Below, in pieces: positions 62,319 to 64,000 of a stretch of DNA of 64,000 nucleotides. The position numbers and the translations under genes were made by a program. Location of the stretch: contig CP114120.1 of assembly GCA_029959195.1 (NCBI GenBank), forward strand, positions 1,426,001 to 1,490,000, given 5' to 3'. The notes below the pieces were generated by a model. The model was given only the letters and a program-made list of their open reading frames with translations. It searched no databases and was not told the DNA's origin. The first letter of the stretch is position 1. Each line of letters begins with the position of its first letter. The DNA is from Dictyophora rubrovolvata. Lineage: Eukaryota; Basidiomycota; Agaricomycetes; Phallales; Phallaceae.

Positions 62319-62783
62319 ATGTCTTCCTCTATGTTCTCTGAATCCACAGCTCGTGATCAGCTTTTATCGGCAGCTCAAAGAATTTGCAATGATTTCGCTT
62401 CGCATAGAGACGTCCTAGCACACTTTTCAACATCGACAATCCCCATCGCTGTTGAACATGGTCATTCTTCCCTTGCTCCTTTCCTTGGTCGTGAATTCGT
62501 CGGTCTCGAAGACGTCAAAACATACTTTTATATTCTGGCCAAAACTGTCAAATACGATAATATGGAATTCGTCGAGTATATCGTTGATGACCAACAGAGG
62601 AAAGTCGTTGCAAAAGGCCGAGCAGGATTTACCTGGATAGAGACTCAGCAATCATGGGACGAGATGTTTGCTTATGTCCTTCAATTCGACGATGTTTACA
62701 AATTAGCACGGTACGAAGTTTGGGCTGATTCCGGATCCGCTTATTTGGCTAGAACTGGTCAAACGCATGTATTACAATCATAA
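62319..62783 (+). CDS. SnoaL-like (NTF2-fold) protein
   Basis: A single exon from ATG 62319 gives 154 residues. MSSSMFSESTARDQLLSAAQ is followed by a HGHSSLAPFLGREFVGLEDV segment, VKYDNMEFVEYIVD, AGFTWIETQQSWDEMFAYVL and the end YEVWADSGSAYLAR. This pattern resembles small NTF2-like/SnoaL-like proteins that I recall from other basidiomycetes. The function is unknown. The ORF's first codons upstream (from 62217) overlap the preceding gene and are not needed. Confidence 0.6.
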   Translation: MSSSMFSESTARDQLLSAAQRICNDFASHRDVLAHFSTSTIPIAVEHGHSSLAPFLGREFVGLEDVKTYFYILAKTVKYDNMEFVEYIVDDQQRKVVAKGRAGFTWIETQQSWDEMFAYVLQFDDVYKLARYEVWADSGSAYLARTGQTHVLQS

Positions 62784-62895
62784 TCTCTGATAGGAGCTGT
62801 TGAGATAGGATCTTGTACAATTCGATATATAAACCCCAAAATCCAAGTGTTTAAAACCCTCCGTATAGACTGAATAGGAACAGAGCAGTGCCATC

Positions 62896-64000
62896 ATGAT
62901 GACGTATGTGACAGTCGACGCGAAGTCGGGTATGGTGTCTCCCTCCACCACTGACAACTATCCGGCCAACTTCCCTTATCGAACGTGTTTTGCAGCACAT
63001 CTTCGTGCTTGTTCTATCGGCGGTGGCTCATTTGCTTCATCTAACGATGGCTCCCGTGCAGTCATAGCAGGAAACGACGGTCCGTGAAATCCATGCATGA
63101 AACACTACACTCGTTGTTCACAGAGGACATCCAGTTCTGCGTTTGATCAGAATATCAGATACAAGTCGACAATCTACTGAACACCCGCATCTGAATGCAA
63201 GATTATGTGTCGGTCCTGGCGGTGCAACCATCGAGACAAGCCCAAACATGTGGCCCTCGTCTGGCCTTAAAGTAGACAGTGCCCCTACAGATGTCATATG
63301 GGGAAGAGGAGGTCCGAGATCTCATCCATCTATGTTCGTACCTTTGAGCTTATTACTTGAAACAGCATTCGACAATAAAATCGTGACAAGTGCACGTAAT
63401 GGTGAAATCATTTATTGGGATGTCTCGCGATTAGGGAATAAATTTGGTATATATTTTATAATATTTTAGCAAGTACAATAAAGTCCCCACGGCTAATATA
63501 CCATAGATAGTCGCGTTAGGGAACATAAACGTGCGATCAATCAACTTGCGCCGTCCCCTACTCTCCCGTGCATGTTTGTTAGTGGTTCACAGGATGGTTA
63601 TCTCCGCATTTGGGTAACTGTTTTTGCTATATTGGCTATCTCATCTACCTACTTTTGAAGGATTTTCGATCGCCTGCTTCGTCGGTTCTCAAAGTCTATC
63701 ATGCTGCTGGCATTCGAACGTTAGCTTTGTGCCCGGTGCCTTTCTACCCAATGCATGTTTGTGTTGGGTTGGAAAGTGGTACCATCCAGAGGTAAAGTAA
63801 ATATGCTTTAGTAACACGGTTTGGTATTTAACCTAGAAGTCAGATGGGACCTTCGGTCCAAGGCTCAGCCTTTGGAGCGAGTCACCCTTGCCCACTCTGG
63901 GGCAGTTCTTTCCATGGACTGGCAAAGTCCTGGCATGAATGAAAGTGGTCTTGGGTGGATCGTAACCAGCGGTATGGACAGAAGCGTCAAGGTGTGATTC
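62896..64000 (+). CDS. WD40-repeat protein, WDR24/SEA2-like (3' part outside window)
   Basis: Start MMTYVTVDAKSGMVSPSTTD at 62896. Spliced sequence continues GSRAVIAGNDGHPVLRLIRI. WD repeats follow: NKIVTSARNGEIIYWDVSRL, then REHKRAINQLAPSPTLPCMF and VSGSQDGYLRIWDFR. Next are VYHAAGIRTLALCPVP and ESGTIQRWDLR, then LAHSGAVLSMDWQ and SGMDRSVKV, where the window ends. The order 'cell/gene-specific start, AGxD/E..LRI.RI.D, REHxRAINxL' fits WDR24 (Sea2/Rtc1), a subunit of the SEA/GATOR2 complex that signals amino-acid status to TORC1 at the vacuole. The C-terminal RING part is not visible. Introns near 63081, 63313, 63446 and 63616 are inferred; one uses an AGAG acceptor shift. Confidence 0.75.

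Overview
The window is nuclear DNA of a filamentous basidiomycete, most likely an agaricomycete (mushroom-forming fungus). The evidence is a dense gene layout, many short introns (about 45-65 nt), a FunK1-type protein kinase, 7TM/DUF6533-type membrane proteins, UstS-like glutathione transferases, and typical fungal versions of core genes. No transposon, CRISPR array, rRNA or clear tRNA was found. Gene models below were spliced by hand by following the reading frame across GT-AG (occasionally GC-AG) introns. For several genes the exon lengths add up to an intact frame.

Positions 1 to about 22.7 kb are accessory in character. This part holds three members of one fungal protein family marked by a [IV]LTT..xWI[FL]GSF motif (1-547, 12489-13991, 18598-20859). 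It also holds two closely related glutathione transferases with the same intron position (1178-2059, 21836-22696), an intact FunK1 kinase (7862-10519), a signal-peptide/single-pass membrane protein (3756-5515), a frameshifted coiled-coil gene remnant (5935-7445) and an epoxide hydrolase that has lost its catalytic middle (11474-12411). Between them lie an unassigned gene (14292-16067) and the conserved LEO1 gene of the PAF1 transcription complex (16497-18316).

Positions 23 to 64 kb are mostly conserved housekeeping genes. In order: a large low-complexity coiled-coil protein; a BMT5-like 25S rRNA methyltransferase; a mitochondrial NIPSNAP protein; an Ark1/Prk1 endocytic kinase; exonuclease V; a beta-hydroxyacid dehydrogenase; a 7TM protein; VPS45; a DUF6533-like 7TM protein; a Yar1-like ankyrin protein; an ENPP-type phosphodiesterase; a SIRT2-type sirtuin; histidyl-tRNA synthetase; a MET8-MET1 fused sirohaem enzyme; a dienelactone hydrolase; an HGGG esterase; ERV46; two small proteins (one SnoaL-like); and the start of WDR24/SEA2. 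Several neighbours are divergently transcribed from very short shared promoters.

The most striking thing in the sequence is splicing. Three neighbouring conserved genes contain micro-exons that automated ORF or gene callers would miss: 10 and 8 nt in the sirtuin, 14 and 18 nt in the phosphodiesterase, and three of 19 nt in the dehydrogenase. Some carry catalytic or cofactor-binding residues. At least three introns appear to use GC donors. The second point of interest is the three-copy [IV]LTT-WI[FL]GSF family, whose function I cannot assign.
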